Source: Archaeoglobales archaeon (GTDB taxonomy: Archaea; Halobacteriota; Archaeoglobi; Archaeoglobales; Archaeoglobaceae). From it: a stretch of DNA of 52,168 nt. The notes under the pieces are model-generated. The model had not been told where the DNA came from, made no database searches, and worked only from the letters and a program-made list of their open reading frames with translations. The position numbers were made by a program, and so were the translations under genes. Location of the stretch: contig QMZC01000004.1 in assembly GCA_003662995.1 (NCBI GenBank), positions 1 to 52,168 on the forward strand, written 5' to 3'. Of the stretch, positions 29,199 to 37,643 are shown piece by piece (position 1 is the first letter of the stretch; every line of letters starts with the position of its first letter).

Positions 29199-29934
29199 CC
29201 TGTTTCACCTCTTCTTTTTTCGTTTCCTCCTCTTTTACTTCCTTCGTTTCTTCTTTCCCTTCTTCAACCTCCTCTTTAACCTCTTTAACTTCAGTAGTCT
29301 CCTTTTCAGTTTCCTCCTTACTCTCCTCTTTAGCTTCAACTCTCAAATCTTTAACTTCAAATTCATCTGGCAACACGACATCAGGAGGTATTATTCTGAC
29401 GCTAACACCCAAAACTCCCAACTTCTTGATAGCAATATCGAACCCCTTTCTTACCATTGAATAAGCGGGATCGCCAGTATGTACAATCGTTCCAGCAACA
29501 AACTTCTCCGTCCTAGCCCTCTCACTAACAAGCTTACCGCTTATCTCTATCTCACATCCTTTAGCCCCAGCTTCCATTATCCTGTAGAGAAATCTGTAAC
29601 CAGCCCTTCTGAAATACCAACCCCTCTCCAAAGCTCTTGCAAGCAAAGAAGCCATGAGTTGGGCGTTGAATTCGGGCTTTTCAATCTCATCAACGCTAAC
29701 TTGTGGATTCTCCAAACCAAACTCCTTCAATTTTTCTGTCAATGCTCTTATTCTCCTTCCACCCCTGCCTATTACTAAGCCAGGTCTTTCAACAAAGAGT
29801 GTTACTTGCGTACCTAATGGTGTTCGAACTATATCAACTCCGCCAAATCCGGCGTTTCTGACTTCCTGAATCATCCACTCCTTAACCTTCAACTTCTTCA
29901 TTCTGTCCTCAACAAACTTCCTTTCGACCGCCAT
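29143..29934 (-). CDS. rps3: Ribosomal protein S3 with acidic/lysine-rich tail
   Basis: A 263-residue uS3. The KH domain has FVERPGLVIGRGGRRIRALT near residues 48-67 and the C-domain has GAKGCEIEISGKLVSERART near 123-142. After residue about 200 the protein becomes a low-complexity tail of roughly 60 residues built from Glu, Lys, Val and Thr. The end of the tail is read from DNA that also encodes the start of L29 in another frame. Its ATG overlaps the rpl22 stop (TAATG). Confidence 0.94.
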   Translation of the reverse strand: MAVERKFVEDRMKKLKVKEWMIQEVRNAGFGGVDIVRTPLGTQVTLFVERPGLVIGRGGRRIRALTEKLKEFGLENPQVSVDEIEKPEFNAQLMASLLARALERGWYFRRAGYRFLYRIMEAGAKGCEIEISGKLVSERARTEKFVAGTIVHTGDPAYSMVRKGFDIAIKKLGVLGVSVRIIPPDVVLPDEFEVKDLRVEAKEESKEETEKETTEVKEVKEEVEEGKEETKEVKEEETKKEEVKQDEDAGDKGDVKGGEAKEA

Positions 29935-30395
29935 TATCGCACCTCAGCCACAAACTCAACTGTCGTCAAAACCCTAAACTTAGGTGTAGCTCTACCATAA
30001 GCCCTAGCCATGTACCTCTTTAACACTCTACCTTTTTTAGCCTGAGCGTGAATGATTTTAAGCCTTTCAACTTCCAAACCCTTGTATTCAGCATTAGCCT
30101 CAAGGTTTTTCAAAATTTTAAGAATTGCTTTAGCAGCTTTTTGCGGATATCTGCCAGCATACCACTTGTTCAACCCACTCTTGTGGGCAACCTTCTTCTT
30201 GTACTTCTTGAACGGTACAGCCTTCTTCATTTCAATGACGTCTTCCAAAAACTCCATTGCTTCCTCGATTTTTTTGCCTTTAATTGCCCTGCAAATCTCC
30301 ACAGCATGCTTGAAGCTAATTGGCATCTCGTACCCCATTGCTTTTGCAGCCTTCGTTTCATCCTGCGGCTTGTAAGCGTAGTTTACCCTTGCCAT
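29934..30395 (-). CDS. rpl22: Ribosomal protein L22
   Basis: A 153-residue uL22, which lines the exit tunnel. The start MARVNYAYKPQDETKAAKAM and the HKSGLNKWYAGRYPQKAAKA segment are the archaeal signature. ATG 30395 is chosen from the family N-terminus, with GGAG nine bases upstream. In-frame ATG codons at 30401 and 30410 are alternatives. Confidence 0.94.
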   Translation of the reverse strand: MARVNYAYKPQDETKAAKAMGYEMPISFKHAVEICRAIKGKKIEEAMEFLEDVIEMKKAVPFKKYKKKVAHKSGLNKWYAGRYPQKAAKAILKILKNLEANAEYKGLEVERLKIIHAQAKKGRVLKRYMARAYGRATPKFRVLTTVEFVAEVR

Positions 30396-30411
30396 GATCA
30401 TCAGCTCCACA

Positions 30412-30813
30412 TCACTTCAATGGCACGTATTTACTGCTCCTCGTAGCTCCAACACCAGGCCCACTATGCTTTTCAAATCTTCTTGTTAATGCAAACTCAC
30501 CAAGTCTATGCCCGATCATCTCAGGCTTAATCTCAACCCTGACGAAATCCTTGCCGTTGTGAACAAACATGACTTTGCCAACCATCTCAGGCAGAACAAC
30601 CATGTCTCTGCAATGCGTCCTTACCGCGTCCTTCTTCTTCAACTTCCTCAGCAACTTCTCCTCTTGCTCGTTAAAGCCCCTCTTTATCTTCCTTCTTTCT
30701 CTGGCTGGCAACAACTTTGCTAATTCCTCTAAGGGCATCTCTTTTAATTGTTCAAGCGTGTAACCGCGATACCTAAACTCCTTAGGTCTTATAACCTTAC
30801 TCTTCAACGCCAT
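30412..30813 (-). CDS. rps19: Ribosomal protein S19
   Basis: A 133-residue uS19 of the archaeal/eukaryotic (S15-like) type. Signature segments are [20 protein letters not shown] near residues 12-31 and [18 protein letters not shown] near 98-115. Its ATG overlaps the rpl2 stop by one base. Confidence 0.95.
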   Translation of the reverse strand: MALKSKVIRPKEFRYRGYTLEQLKEMPLEELAKLLPARERRKIKRGFNEQEEKLLRKLKKKDAVRTHCRDMVVLPEMVGKVMFVHNGKDFVRVEIKPEMIGHRLGEFALTRRFEKHSGPGVGATRSSKYVPLK

Positions 30814-31523
30814 TACTTTCTCACCCCCGTCCTTCTTGCAGCAATGCTACCAACCTTTCTGCCTGGCGGTGCGTTTCTGCTTACGGTCTTTGGTTTACCA
30901 ACATGCTGGTGTTTACCACCACCGAATGGGTGATCAACGGCATTCATAGCCACACCTCTCACTCTTGGCCATTTGGCAGCCTTACTCTTCATCTTGTGAT
31001 ACCGCTTTCCAGCCTTTACAAACGGTTTGTCTGTTCTTCCACCACCAGCAACAACACCAATCGTTGCCTTACACTTCGGATTGAACCACTTTAGTTTCCC
31101 AGATGGCATCTGAACCAAAACCCTATCTTCTTCATGTGCAACGAGAATTGCAAACGTACCGCTTGCCCTTGCAAACTTCCCACCATCTCCGGGCTGATTT
31201 TCGATGTTGCAGATCGGCGTACCTTCTGGTATGTTTTTGAGATACGTTGAATTTCCTGGTTTTAAACTAACATCCTCACCGTATTCAATTGTCTCTCCAA
31301 TTCCCATGCCTTCAACAGCCAAGATGTACGTCTCACTATTATTTGGCAATTTTACCAAAGCAATCGGGCAGTTTCTTGCAGGATCATGCTCAATGTCAAT
31401 TACTTCAGCTTTTAAAGTACCTTCAAACTTTAAATGCCTTATATCAGCCTTATACTTGTGAGATGGAGCCGTATAAGTTGGCGTTCCTTTTCCTCTATTT
31501 TGTGAAATTATCCTTTTACCCAT
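30813..31523 (-). CDS. rpl2: Ribosomal protein L2
   Basis: A 236-residue uL2, essential for subunit association and near the peptidyl-transferase centre. [20 protein letters not shown] near residues 188-207 is the universal signature, including the His that lies near the catalytic site. The N-terminal [20 protein letters not shown] is archaeal in type. Confidence 0.96.
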   Translation of the reverse strand: MGKRIISQNRGKGTPTYTAPSHKYKADIRHLKFEGTLKAEVIDIEHDPARNCPIALVKLPNNSETYILAVEGMGIGETIEYGEDVSLKPGNSTYLKNIPEGTPICNIENQPGDGGKFARASGTFAILVAHEEDRVLVQMPSGKLKWFNPKCKATIGVVAGGGRTDKPFVKAGKRYHKMKSKAAKWPRVRGVAMNAVDHPFGGGKHQHVGKPKTVSRNAPPGRKVGSIAARRTGVRK

Positions 31524-31532
31524 CTTACCACC

Positions 31533-31778
31533 TCAGAACACACCCAATTTTGAGAGTAATTCTTCAGCCGAATACTCAGGCTTCAACTTTATGTAAGCCT
31601 TTTTCTCTCCCTTGGGCGTTATTAAAGTGTTTACCTTATCAACCTCAACCTCAAACAGCCTTTCAATCTCATCTTTAATCTGCTTCTTTTTCGCCCTAAT
31701 ATCAACTATCGCCGTCAAAACGTTCTTTTCCAGTTCAGCAGTCGATTTTTCAGTAACAAGGAAGCATTTAATCAGCAT
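31533..31778 (-). CDS. rpl23: Ribosomal protein L23
   Basis: An 81-residue uL23, part of the exit-tunnel rim that binds SRP and SecY partners. LVTEKSTAELEKNVLTAIVD near residues 7-26 and the C-terminal KVNTLITPKGEKKAYIKLKP are diagnostic. The ATG overlaps the rpl4 stop region by seven bases. Confidence 0.94.
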   Translation of the reverse strand: MLIKCFLVTEKSTAELEKNVLTAIVDIRAKKKQIKDEIERLFEVEVDKVNTLITPKGEKKAYIKLKPEYSAEELLSKLGVF

Positions 31779-32530
31779 AATCTCTCCTCCAACTGTTTTA
31801 AGGCTGATTTTGTATAAACCGTCAATCTACCAGCATGACAGCCGGGAGCCAACAACTCAACGTTCAAGTCTTTAGCCAAAACAACATCAACACCCATCAA
31901 ATTGTTTGCAGCTTTAACGATTCCATCATCTTTATCAACAACAAGCAAAACGCTCTTCTTCGCTATATAACGCCTACCTCTCATCTTGCCCTTGCCAGCT
32001 CTCTGTCTCTTCCTATCCTTGGCCCTTTCAATGTCTGAATAAACGCCTAACGCCTTGAAAACTTCAACAACCTCCTTTGTTCTCTTTAAAGAGTTGATAT
32101 CATCAACAACGATTTTTGGTATCTCGCCCTCAAACAGATGGTTGCGCTGTTTAACAAGTTCTATGTTGGCGGTAGCAGCAATGGCAGACCTCAAAGCCTT
32201 TCTCATCTCCTTTTTGTTTATCTTCTCCACCCAATTCTTTTGAACCTTTGGTGGATGCGCCCTTCTACCTTTAACAGCCTGTGGCACAACAACAGCCCTT
32301 CTTCCAGTCTTTAGCCTTGGAACCCTCGCAACCCCATGTCCAGGACCCCAGTTCTCCCATGCATAGTTTATACCACTTAATGGACTTGGACCATAAGGCT
32401 GTCTCCTCCTGCTTTGAATTGAATGAACTGCTTTTTTGATTATGTCTGGTCTAAACTCCTCGTTGAAGATGGAAGGTAATTCAATTTCTTCCACAACTTC
32501 CCCGTTTAAACCGTAAACGTTAGCCTTCAT
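31772..32530 (-). CDS. rpl4: Ribosomal protein L4
   Basis: A 252-residue uL4. QPYGPSPLSGINYAWENWGP near residues 44-63 corresponds to the tunnel-lining loop, and VPRLKTGRRAVVVPQAVKGR follows. ATG 32530 is preceded by GGGGTGATAGT and matches the family N-terminus (MKANVYGLNGE). The frame stays open to 32584 but would overlap rpl3. Confidence 0.95.
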   Translation of the reverse strand: MKANVYGLNGEVVEEIELPSIFNEEFRPDIIKKAVHSIQSRRRQPYGPSPLSGINYAWENWGPGHGVARVPRLKTGRRAVVVPQAVKGRRAHPPKVQKNWVEKINKKEMRKALRSAIAATANIELVKQRNHLFEGEIPKIVVDDINSLKRTKEVVEVFKALGVYSDIERAKDRKRQRAGKGKMRGRRYIAKKSVLLVVDKDDGIVKAANNLMGVDVVLAKDLNVELLAPGCHAGRLTVYTKSALKQLEERLC

Positions 32531-32534
32531 ACTA

Positions 32535-33512
32535 TCACCCCTGTTTTGATGTAGTACTAACATACACGAGATTGATTCCATCAAACTGAGCCTTTGGTTT
32601 TCTCATTGCATCCCTCATCCTTACAAGCCTCTTCACACTTCCAGGAACGCTACCGGCAATTAGCACATAATCACTCCTTATTACGCCATAGTGGACAAAA
32701 CCGCCTGCAGGTGTTATCTCCCCATTCTCCCCAATTTTCACTATTCTCTTGTTGTACTCTGTACGCTGGTGGAAACCCATCTGTCCGTACTGCGGAACTG
32801 TCCATCTTACTCTATGGGGATTCCAAGGACCAAGTGTACCAACTCTTCTGTGTTTACTGCTCCTCGCGTGTTTAGCATCTAAGGTTATGACTCCCCATCT
32901 TTTAACAACTCCCTGAAATCCTTTGCCCTTGGTTATTGAGACAACATCAATTATTGCTCCCTCATTAAACACCTCAGAAACCCTAATCTCCTTACCCAAT
33001 TTGTCTAAAGCATACTCTAAAGCCTCTTCAACACTCCCACCAACTTTATTCTCCATTATTTCGGGAACCTTTTTTGGTACACCCGTAATTAGGTAAGGCT
33101 GGGTGTACGTAATCAACCTAACCTCATCAATTCCATCAGCGTTAATCTCCTTATTTTTCACTTTTTTTGGCAAATTAATTTTCCTTGCCAATTGTTTATC
33201 CAAATCCTCACTCCAGATTTCTGCTACAATCTTCAACCCATACTGGGTTTTCTTATAAGCCCTAACACCAGCCACCTTCAGCGGTGGAGTCTCCAACACA
33301 GTTACGGGGACGACCATTTCTTCGCCATAAGTTAGGGAGTTCTTCCTATCATCAATCATTACAACATGGGTCATGCCAGCTTTATAGCCAGCAAAACCCT
33401 GCATTCTAACTTCATTACACTCAGGCCAACTCCTAATTCTGGGAACGATACTCTTAGCTCTCTTTCTCGGCGAGAAAGCTAGGGATCCCCTCCTTGGTCT
33501 GTGAGTCTTCAT
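32535..33512 (-). CDS. rpl3: Ribosomal protein L3
   Basis: A 325-residue uL3 of the archaeal/eukaryotic type. HRPRRGSLAFSPRKRAKSIV at the N-terminus and SITKGKGFQGVVKRWGV near residues 189-205 are the signatures; GTLGPWNPHRVRWTVPQYGQ follows. Its ATG overlaps the stop of the upstream SPOUT methylase gene. Confidence 0.96.
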   Translation of the reverse strand: MKTHRPRRGSLAFSPRKRAKSIVPRIRSWPECNEVRMQGFAGYKAGMTHVVMIDDRKNSLTYGEEMVVPVTVLETPPLKVAGVRAYKKTQYGLKIVAEIWSEDLDKQLARKINLPKKVKNKEINADGIDEVRLITYTQPYLITGVPKKVPEIMENKVGGSVEEALEYALDKLGKEIRVSEVFNEGAIIDVVSITKGKGFQGVVKRWGVITLDAKHARSSKHRRVGTLGPWNPHRVRWTVPQYGQMGFHQRTEYNKRIVKIGENGEITPAGGFVHYGVIRSDYVLIAGSVPGSVKRLVRMRDAMRKPKAQFDGINLVYVSTTSKQG

Positions 33513-34294
33513 CCTTTACCACCCCAATATTTTGCAATATTTATTATCGCTAAGGTTGCGAATATCGCCTCTTCAAGCCTTACAGTTTTACTACCCTGCA
33601 TAGGTACTGTGTTCCAGCACTCTTTGCTTATTTTACTCATTTGAATGCCAAGTCTCTCTGCAATCTCAAAAACCCCATCTTTGGGGTTTCCGAATACCAC
33701 TATTGGGTTGTCAACGCTTTGCCTTATGTCCTCAATGCTTGGCGTTTTGCACCTTCGCGACGTTATCACGACGTTCTCTTTGCTTAAGATGTCCTTCAAT
33801 TCTACCTTTTTTACCTTATACCCCCAGTAGTCTGGAGGCTTAGCTTCTTCTACTACCAACGGGTTCTTCGAACAGACTCTGACGGTCACGCGGGCACCCC
33901 TTTTGTATGTTCCCTCAAGGGGTGCCAAGGGCTTTACACCTATATCGACCCAAGCGTGACCGTCAGTGCAACGCCTTACAACCCCTTCCCTCACTTCATT
34001 GATTTTTAAAGTTTTCGGCTTGTGGGATGGTATTTGTAGTGGTGGCAGTAAACCCACATATTTTAAGGATTTTTTAATTGGGATAATCTCCTTTCTGAGA
34101 TATTGTGGAGTCTCTAAATACTCTAAAATGTCTTTAATAAAGTTTGACTCGTCTAACACTGGGTCTTTATAGATGTAAATTGTTCTAACTCTAAAAATTG
34201 AGGCTGCCCTAGCAATCATCCCAACCTTGTAAGTCTTGATTTTTTCATCCTTCTCGTTTATTAGGGATGAGGATGGTATCGCAATGGAGAGCAT
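33509..34294 (-). CDS. SPOUT-class RNA methylase (COG2106-like)
   Basis: A 261-residue predicted RNA methyltransferase of the archaeal DUF171/COG2106 family, which has an alpha/beta knot with an inserted OB-fold. The N-terminus (SLINEKDEKIKTYKVGMIAR, then RVRTIYIYKD) begins the knot. The OB insertion lies at about 95-160 (VRRCTDGHAWVDIGVKPLAP). The knot end is PIVVFGNPKDGVFEIAERLG near 205-224, the SAM-binding loop. The target is not known from sequence; a rRNA site is likely given the position at the head of the S10 cluster. A TATA-like TTATAAAC about 26 bases before the ATG implies a leaderless transcript for the whole array. Confidence 0.88.
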   Translation of the reverse strand: MLSIAIPSSSLINEKDEKIKTYKVGMIARAASIFRVRTIYIYKDPVLDESNFIKDILEYLETPQYLRKEIIPIKKSLKYVGLLPPLQIPSHKPKTLKINEVREGVVRRCTDGHAWVDIGVKPLAPLEGTYKRGARVTVRVCSKNPLVVEEAKPPDYWGYKVKKVELKDILSKENVVITSRRCKTPSIEDIRQSVDNPIVVFGNPKDGVFEIAERLGIQMSKISKECWNTVPMQGSKTVRLEEAIFATLAIINIAKYWGGKG

Positions 34295-34315
34295 GAGAAT
34301 TGTGATTTTGTTAAT

Positions 34316-34323
34316 GTTTATAA
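34316..34323 (-). promoter_or_regulatory. TATA box for the ribosomal array
   Basis: On the minus strand the sequence reads TTATAAAC, centred about 26 bases before the ATG of the SPOUT methylase, so transcription should start at or near the start codon. No other promoter-sized gap occurs downstream until the end of the 31-gene array. Confidence 0.5.
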
Positions 34324-34378
34324 CTGTAACATTGAATTAATGTTTCTTAGGCTCAAGTTCATCATCACGTATCAATAA

Positions 34379-34387
34379 TTTTAAGTA
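34379..34387 (+). promoter_or_regulatory. TATA-like element for the 616-aa gene
   Basis: TTTAAGTAT is centred about 28 bases before the ATG at 34411. No ribosome binding site is visible between them, so the transcript is probably leaderless. Confidence 0.4.
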
Positions 34388-34410
34388 TGAATTTTTGAAG
34401 AAATAATATT

Positions 34411-36261
34411 ATGCAAAAAGAGAAGGGAAAAAGAGAGGTAAACAAGCCGAGAATAAGGGAAACTAAACACTTCTCTAAAAATAAGAAAGTCAAGGAACAA
34501 AAAGTTTCAGAACAAACAAAAGACAGGTCAACTTCAAAAAATACTGAACCTACAGAACAATTAACCACAGATTTAACGAAAGAGGAAATGTTACGTATTT
34601 TAAGAGAAGAATATGACAGTTTTAGACGTAAAAGTCTCGAATCGCAATCAAATATGCCTGAATATGACCTAACTGATAGTGAAATTAAAGTCCTCGTTCT
34701 ACTTGATATGGTAACATCATCTATAAAACGGGAGAACTTATTTGTTCCAAGTGAAATACCAGTTAAAATAGTAGATAGACATTTGATTGGAGATTTTCTT
34801 GAAATGATTTCTTCAGACTTGCAGATAAGTGAGGATGTAGATAAAATATTAAATCAGTTAGAAGAGCTTGAGTTAATAACAGAGAAGAAGATAGCAAATT
34901 GTTTACTTTCCGTGGAAATAACTGTTGATGGAAAAAAGATAGCTGAAAAATACAAAGACAAATATTTCGAAGAAATTCTGGTAGCTTTGGCAAAATATGT
35001 GGAAGAAGTTGTAGATAGCGATGAACTTGCAAAAAGAATACTGCAAATTTTAGATATAGTTGGTTTATCTACAAAACGAAAGCTTGAAAATTATTTCACC
35101 AACATCAGCACTCAGTTTGAAGACGCAATTTTACTGATCATCTTTTTACTATTTGATGATAAATTTAGAAAACATCATACGATATCTAAAATAACAAGAA
35201 AAATTAGGAAAGACGTTCCTGACAATAAAATGTTAGAGGATTTCTGCAAAGATGATGACTTTTTAAAAGCTTTGGCAATACTTTATATGGACAAAATTTG
35301 GGACAGATTAGGCATAGACTTTGTTATGGAAGACAGCAATCCAAAAATTATAGGGAGTATATATAGTTATCGAACTATTATCCATAAACTTATAGATGAA
35401 AAATGCACCGAAATTTTGAGTAAATTAATTTTACTTGGCGTCTTAGGGAGCGACAAGTACAACATTTTCAAGCTCAACGTAATTGAAGTACTATCCAATA
35501 ATTTAGACCGAATAAAATCATTCTTCAAATTTGATGCCTCTAAAGCCAAGGAAATAATTTCAGAAATGGATGTGGAAATGATAGAAGACTTCCAATTTAA
35601 CCTAGAAGAAACAATTGAACTTATAAAATGCGGTGCATTGATTCCTTACGATGGTGGATTGTACATCAGAAAAGAATTTGAAGAAATGATAAGAGAGAGA
35701 TCACAAGAACATGCTGCCAAAATTGCAGAGGATACTAAAGTTGAAAAACAACCCGAACCCACTCCAGATATCACACCAACCAAAGATGTTGAAATTCCAG
35801 AAGATTTTGAACCATTTAAACTTTTATTTGATTTTGAGGGCAAGACTATAGATTTTGATAATCCATTGGTTATCTGTCTTGAAGAAACACCACATGATAG
35901 CCACATTGGAAGTGTTAGAACAATCTGCAAGTTAATTTACAGAGAAAAAGTTGGTGGACTTCCAGACCCAACTATAATTGAAACAATTGATAAGCCTGAA
36001 GACTTATTCGAGCAAATTAGAGCTGAAGGTAGAATTGTCTCAATTAAATTAAACGAGAAGGAATGGGGTATGTTAACAAAGAAAGATTGGCAAAAACTTT
36101 GGAGCAGAATAAAAGAGTTGTTTGCCCAAGGATTTGGAGTTGTAATCTTCAATAGAAGTTTAACCCAGCTTAGCGAACACATCGTTAACTATATAAATCT
36201 TAAACCACGCGTCTTGCCTGTAGAACTCAAAAAAGAGATTCTAGAGCTATTTTGGGGGTAA
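34411..36261 (+). CDS. Unknown 616-aa winged-helix protein, first gene of accessory cassette
   Basis: I do not recognise a family. Residues 1-60 are a disordered-looking, Lys/Glu/Thr-rich tail. Residues about 88-195 look like a winged helix: YDLTDSEIKVLVLLDMVTSS, then KILNQLEELELITEKKIANC and the wing VEITVDGKKIAEKY. Residues 195-440 are helical repeats with no motif. A proline/charge-rich linker (EKQPEPTPDITPTKDVEIPE) leads to a C-terminal alpha/beta domain of about 160 residues. It has PLVICLEETPHDSHIGS near 489, an LNEKEWGML segment near 550 and GFGVVIFNRSLTQL near 572, recalling nucleotide-binding or Rossmann-like strands. It is unusually rich in Asn, Lys and Ile compared with the genes on either side, suggesting transfer. 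It overlaps the next gene by ten bases. Confidence 0.8.
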   Translation: MQKEKGKREVNKPRIRETKHFSKNKKVKEQKVSEQTKDRSTSKNTEPTEQLTTDLTKEEMLRILREEYDSFRRKSLESQSNMPEYDLTDSEIKVLVLLDMVTSSIKRENLFVPSEIPVKIVDRHLIGDFLEMISSDLQISEDVDKILNQLEELELITEKKIANCLLSVEITVDGKKIAEKYKDKYFEEILVALAKYVEEVVDSDELAKRILQILDIVGLSTKRKLENYFTNISTQFEDAILLIIFLLFDDKFRKHHTISKITRKIRKDVPDNKMLEDFCKDDDFLKALAILYMDKIWDRLGIDFVMEDSNPKIIGSIYSYRTIIHKLIDEKCTEILSKLILLGVLGSDKYNIFKLNVIEVLSNNLDRIKSFFKFDASKAKEIISEMDVEMIEDFQFNLEETIELIKCGALIPYDGGLYIRKEFEEMIRERSQEHAAKIAEDTKVEKQPEPTPDITPTKDVEIPEDFEPFKLLFDFEGKTIDFDNPLVICLEETPHDSHIGSVRTICKLIYREKVGGLPDPTIIETIDKPEDLFEQIRAEGRIVSIKLNEKEWGMLTKKDWQKLWSRIKELFAQGFGVVIFNRSLTQLSEHIVNYINLKPRVLPVELKKEILELFWG

Positions 36262-36902
36262 AAGTTCCAGAAGAAGTACCTGAACAATTTGATTTGCTTT
36301 TTGAAATTGCAAGAATAAAGAAGGAGAAATTACTGAAAAATTTGAAAGAAATAGAGAATGGAATTTATTGGGATGCTACGAAAGCAGATGAAAACGAATC
36401 AGAGTTACATAGACAAATAAAGTCATTTGTAGTTATGTTAATTGTAAAAGAACTCGAAAAAGAAAGTTTAGAGTTAAAAACACCAACAGAGATTGAAGAA
36501 CACATCAAAACTGAGTATTGGGTGTCTGATGATGTCAGAGCAGACATCTATTTTGAAGACGATTCATTGAAAGTTTTCGAAATCGAAACGTTGTTTGCAG
36601 AAGATAGAGGCGGAAAAATTGTTAGAGATAAGCTCCGAGAGACTTTTAAAAAATATGAAAATACGATTGTCGATGAGATAAATATTGTCCTTGATAATTT
36701 CACTTTTGTACGGCATTTAAAAGAGATATTAGGCTTAAAGAAGAATTTTGAAAAAGATTTGAGGGAACAGAAAAATAAGACAATTAATTTTTACACCATA
36801 GACGTTGAAAATGGAAGATTAATACCATTAACTGAGGTTCTAAATAGGGTCAAAACATTGATGCAAAAATTGGATGAGCTACGATTGCAATCTGCTGAAT
36901 AA
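36252..36902 (+). CDS. Candidate PD-(D/E)XK-fold nuclease
   Basis: A 216-residue protein. Residues about 45-125 carry a nuclease-like pattern: an acidic residue on a helix (NESELHRQIKSF near 47), an aspartate starting a strand (DVRADIYFE near 96) and an E-x-E-type strand after a turn (LKVFEIETLF near 108). Helices with Lys/Arg follow. The canonical lysine is replaced by Thr in EIET, as in divergent members, so activity is not certain. A tail of helices spans 125-216. The TTG start at 36252 lies inside the end of the upstream gene; the next gene begins directly at its stop. The arrangement suggests one translated unit of three proteins. Confidence 0.72.
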   Translation: MGVKVPEEVPEQFDLLFEIARIKKEKLLKNLKEIENGIYWDATKADENESELHRQIKSFVVMLIVKELEKESLELKTPTEIEEHIKTEYWVSDDVRADIYFEDDSLKVFEIETLFAEDRGGKIVRDKLRETFKKYENTIVDEINIVLDNFTFVRHLKEILGLKKNFEKDLREQKNKTINFYTIDVENGRLIPLTEVLNRVKTLMQKLDELRLQSAE

Positions 36903-37577
36903 ATGAGGTTCGCAAAAACCCTACTAATAGGATGGAGCGAAACGGGAGCAAAATTGGTGTTGAATGTTGGTGTAGAAGACATTACCAAGGTAATTTTGTA
37001 TGAATGCTCACAAAACACCCTGAAAAAGATTGAGAGGTTGTTAGCTAGAAAATGGGATTTGGTTTTGCTGTGTGGAAGGTTAAGTGAAAAGTGGATCGAA
37101 GTAGTGTCAGTAATCGATGATATTCTATCTACGACTTCACCCCAAACTTTGAGCATAGCCTTTTTTGAAGTGGAAACATATGAAGAACTTCTAAAAAATG
37201 TACACGCAAATCCAATAGTTTTCGACCAAGAATTGATAAGGTTAACTTCCGCCAAGCTTTTAGCCCATGTAATGGATGTTTTTTATGCATTCGGTGATAA
37301 TTTGAAGGAAATAGTGGGGGGTAAAATTGGCATATCTTTCGTTGGCAATTTACTGCCAACAGAGGAACGACAATCGATTTATATACCCTTTCCAATAAAC
37401 ATAAAGTCAATTAAAGACTGGATAATTAACTTCGTTGGTAGTATCGACGCTAAGGACATCGATAAAATTCTATCACGATTGACAACAGACAACTCGAAAT
37501 CTAACATTTACTGGAAAGTAACCCCAGAGATAGATACAACAGACGAAATCAGAATTGTCGGTGTAGCTTTCGTGTGA
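36903..37577 (+). CDS. Unknown 224-aa protein, third gene of accessory cassette
   Basis: An alpha/beta protein with no recognised family. It starts with hydrophobic strands (KTLLIGWSETGAKLVLNVGV). Further strands lie near residues 50-60 (WDLVLLCGRLSEKW), 77-91 (SIAFFEVETYEELL) and 138-150 (GKIGISFVGNLLP). It ends in a strand (IRIVGVAFV). The start is clear: ATG follows the TAA of the nuclease-like gene without a gap. It has no membrane segment or metal-binding cluster. The gap to the VapBC pair is 66 bases and carries its own promoter and operator, so this is probably the last gene of the cassette. Confidence 0.7.
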   Translation: MRFAKTLLIGWSETGAKLVLNVGVEDITKVILYECSQNTLKKIERLLARKWDLVLLCGRLSEKWIEVVSVIDDILSTTSPQTLSIAFFEVETYEELLKNVHANPIVFDQELIRLTSAKLLAHVMDVFYAFGDNLKEIVGGKIGISFVGNLLPTEERQSIYIPFPINIKSIKDWIINFVGSIDAKDIDKILSRLTTDNSKSNIYWKVTPEIDTTDEIRIVGVAFV

Positions 37578-37595
37578 TAATCTTACTAAAATCAT

Positions 37596-37622
37596 GTAAA
37601 CCTTTAAGGTAAACCTTATATT
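37596..37622 (+). promoter_or_regulatory. vapBC operator-promoter with repeats
   Basis: GTAAACCTT occurs twice (37596-37604 and 37609-37617). The overlap creates two near-palindromes: ACCTTTAAGGT (37600-37610) and AAGGTAAACCTT (37606-37617). They abut the TATA-like TTATATT (37616-37622), about 26 bases before the vapB ATG, implying a leaderless transcript. Overlapping palindromes at the TATA box are expected for toxin-antitoxin autorepression. Confidence 0.55.
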
Positions 37623-37643
37623 CCTACAATATTTACTACATTT

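Noticed and set aside
29479-30446. Plus-strand frames of 99-132 codons opposite rps3 and rpl22
   Set aside because: They are antisense to well-conserved ribosomal protein genes and their sequences have no recognisable pattern.
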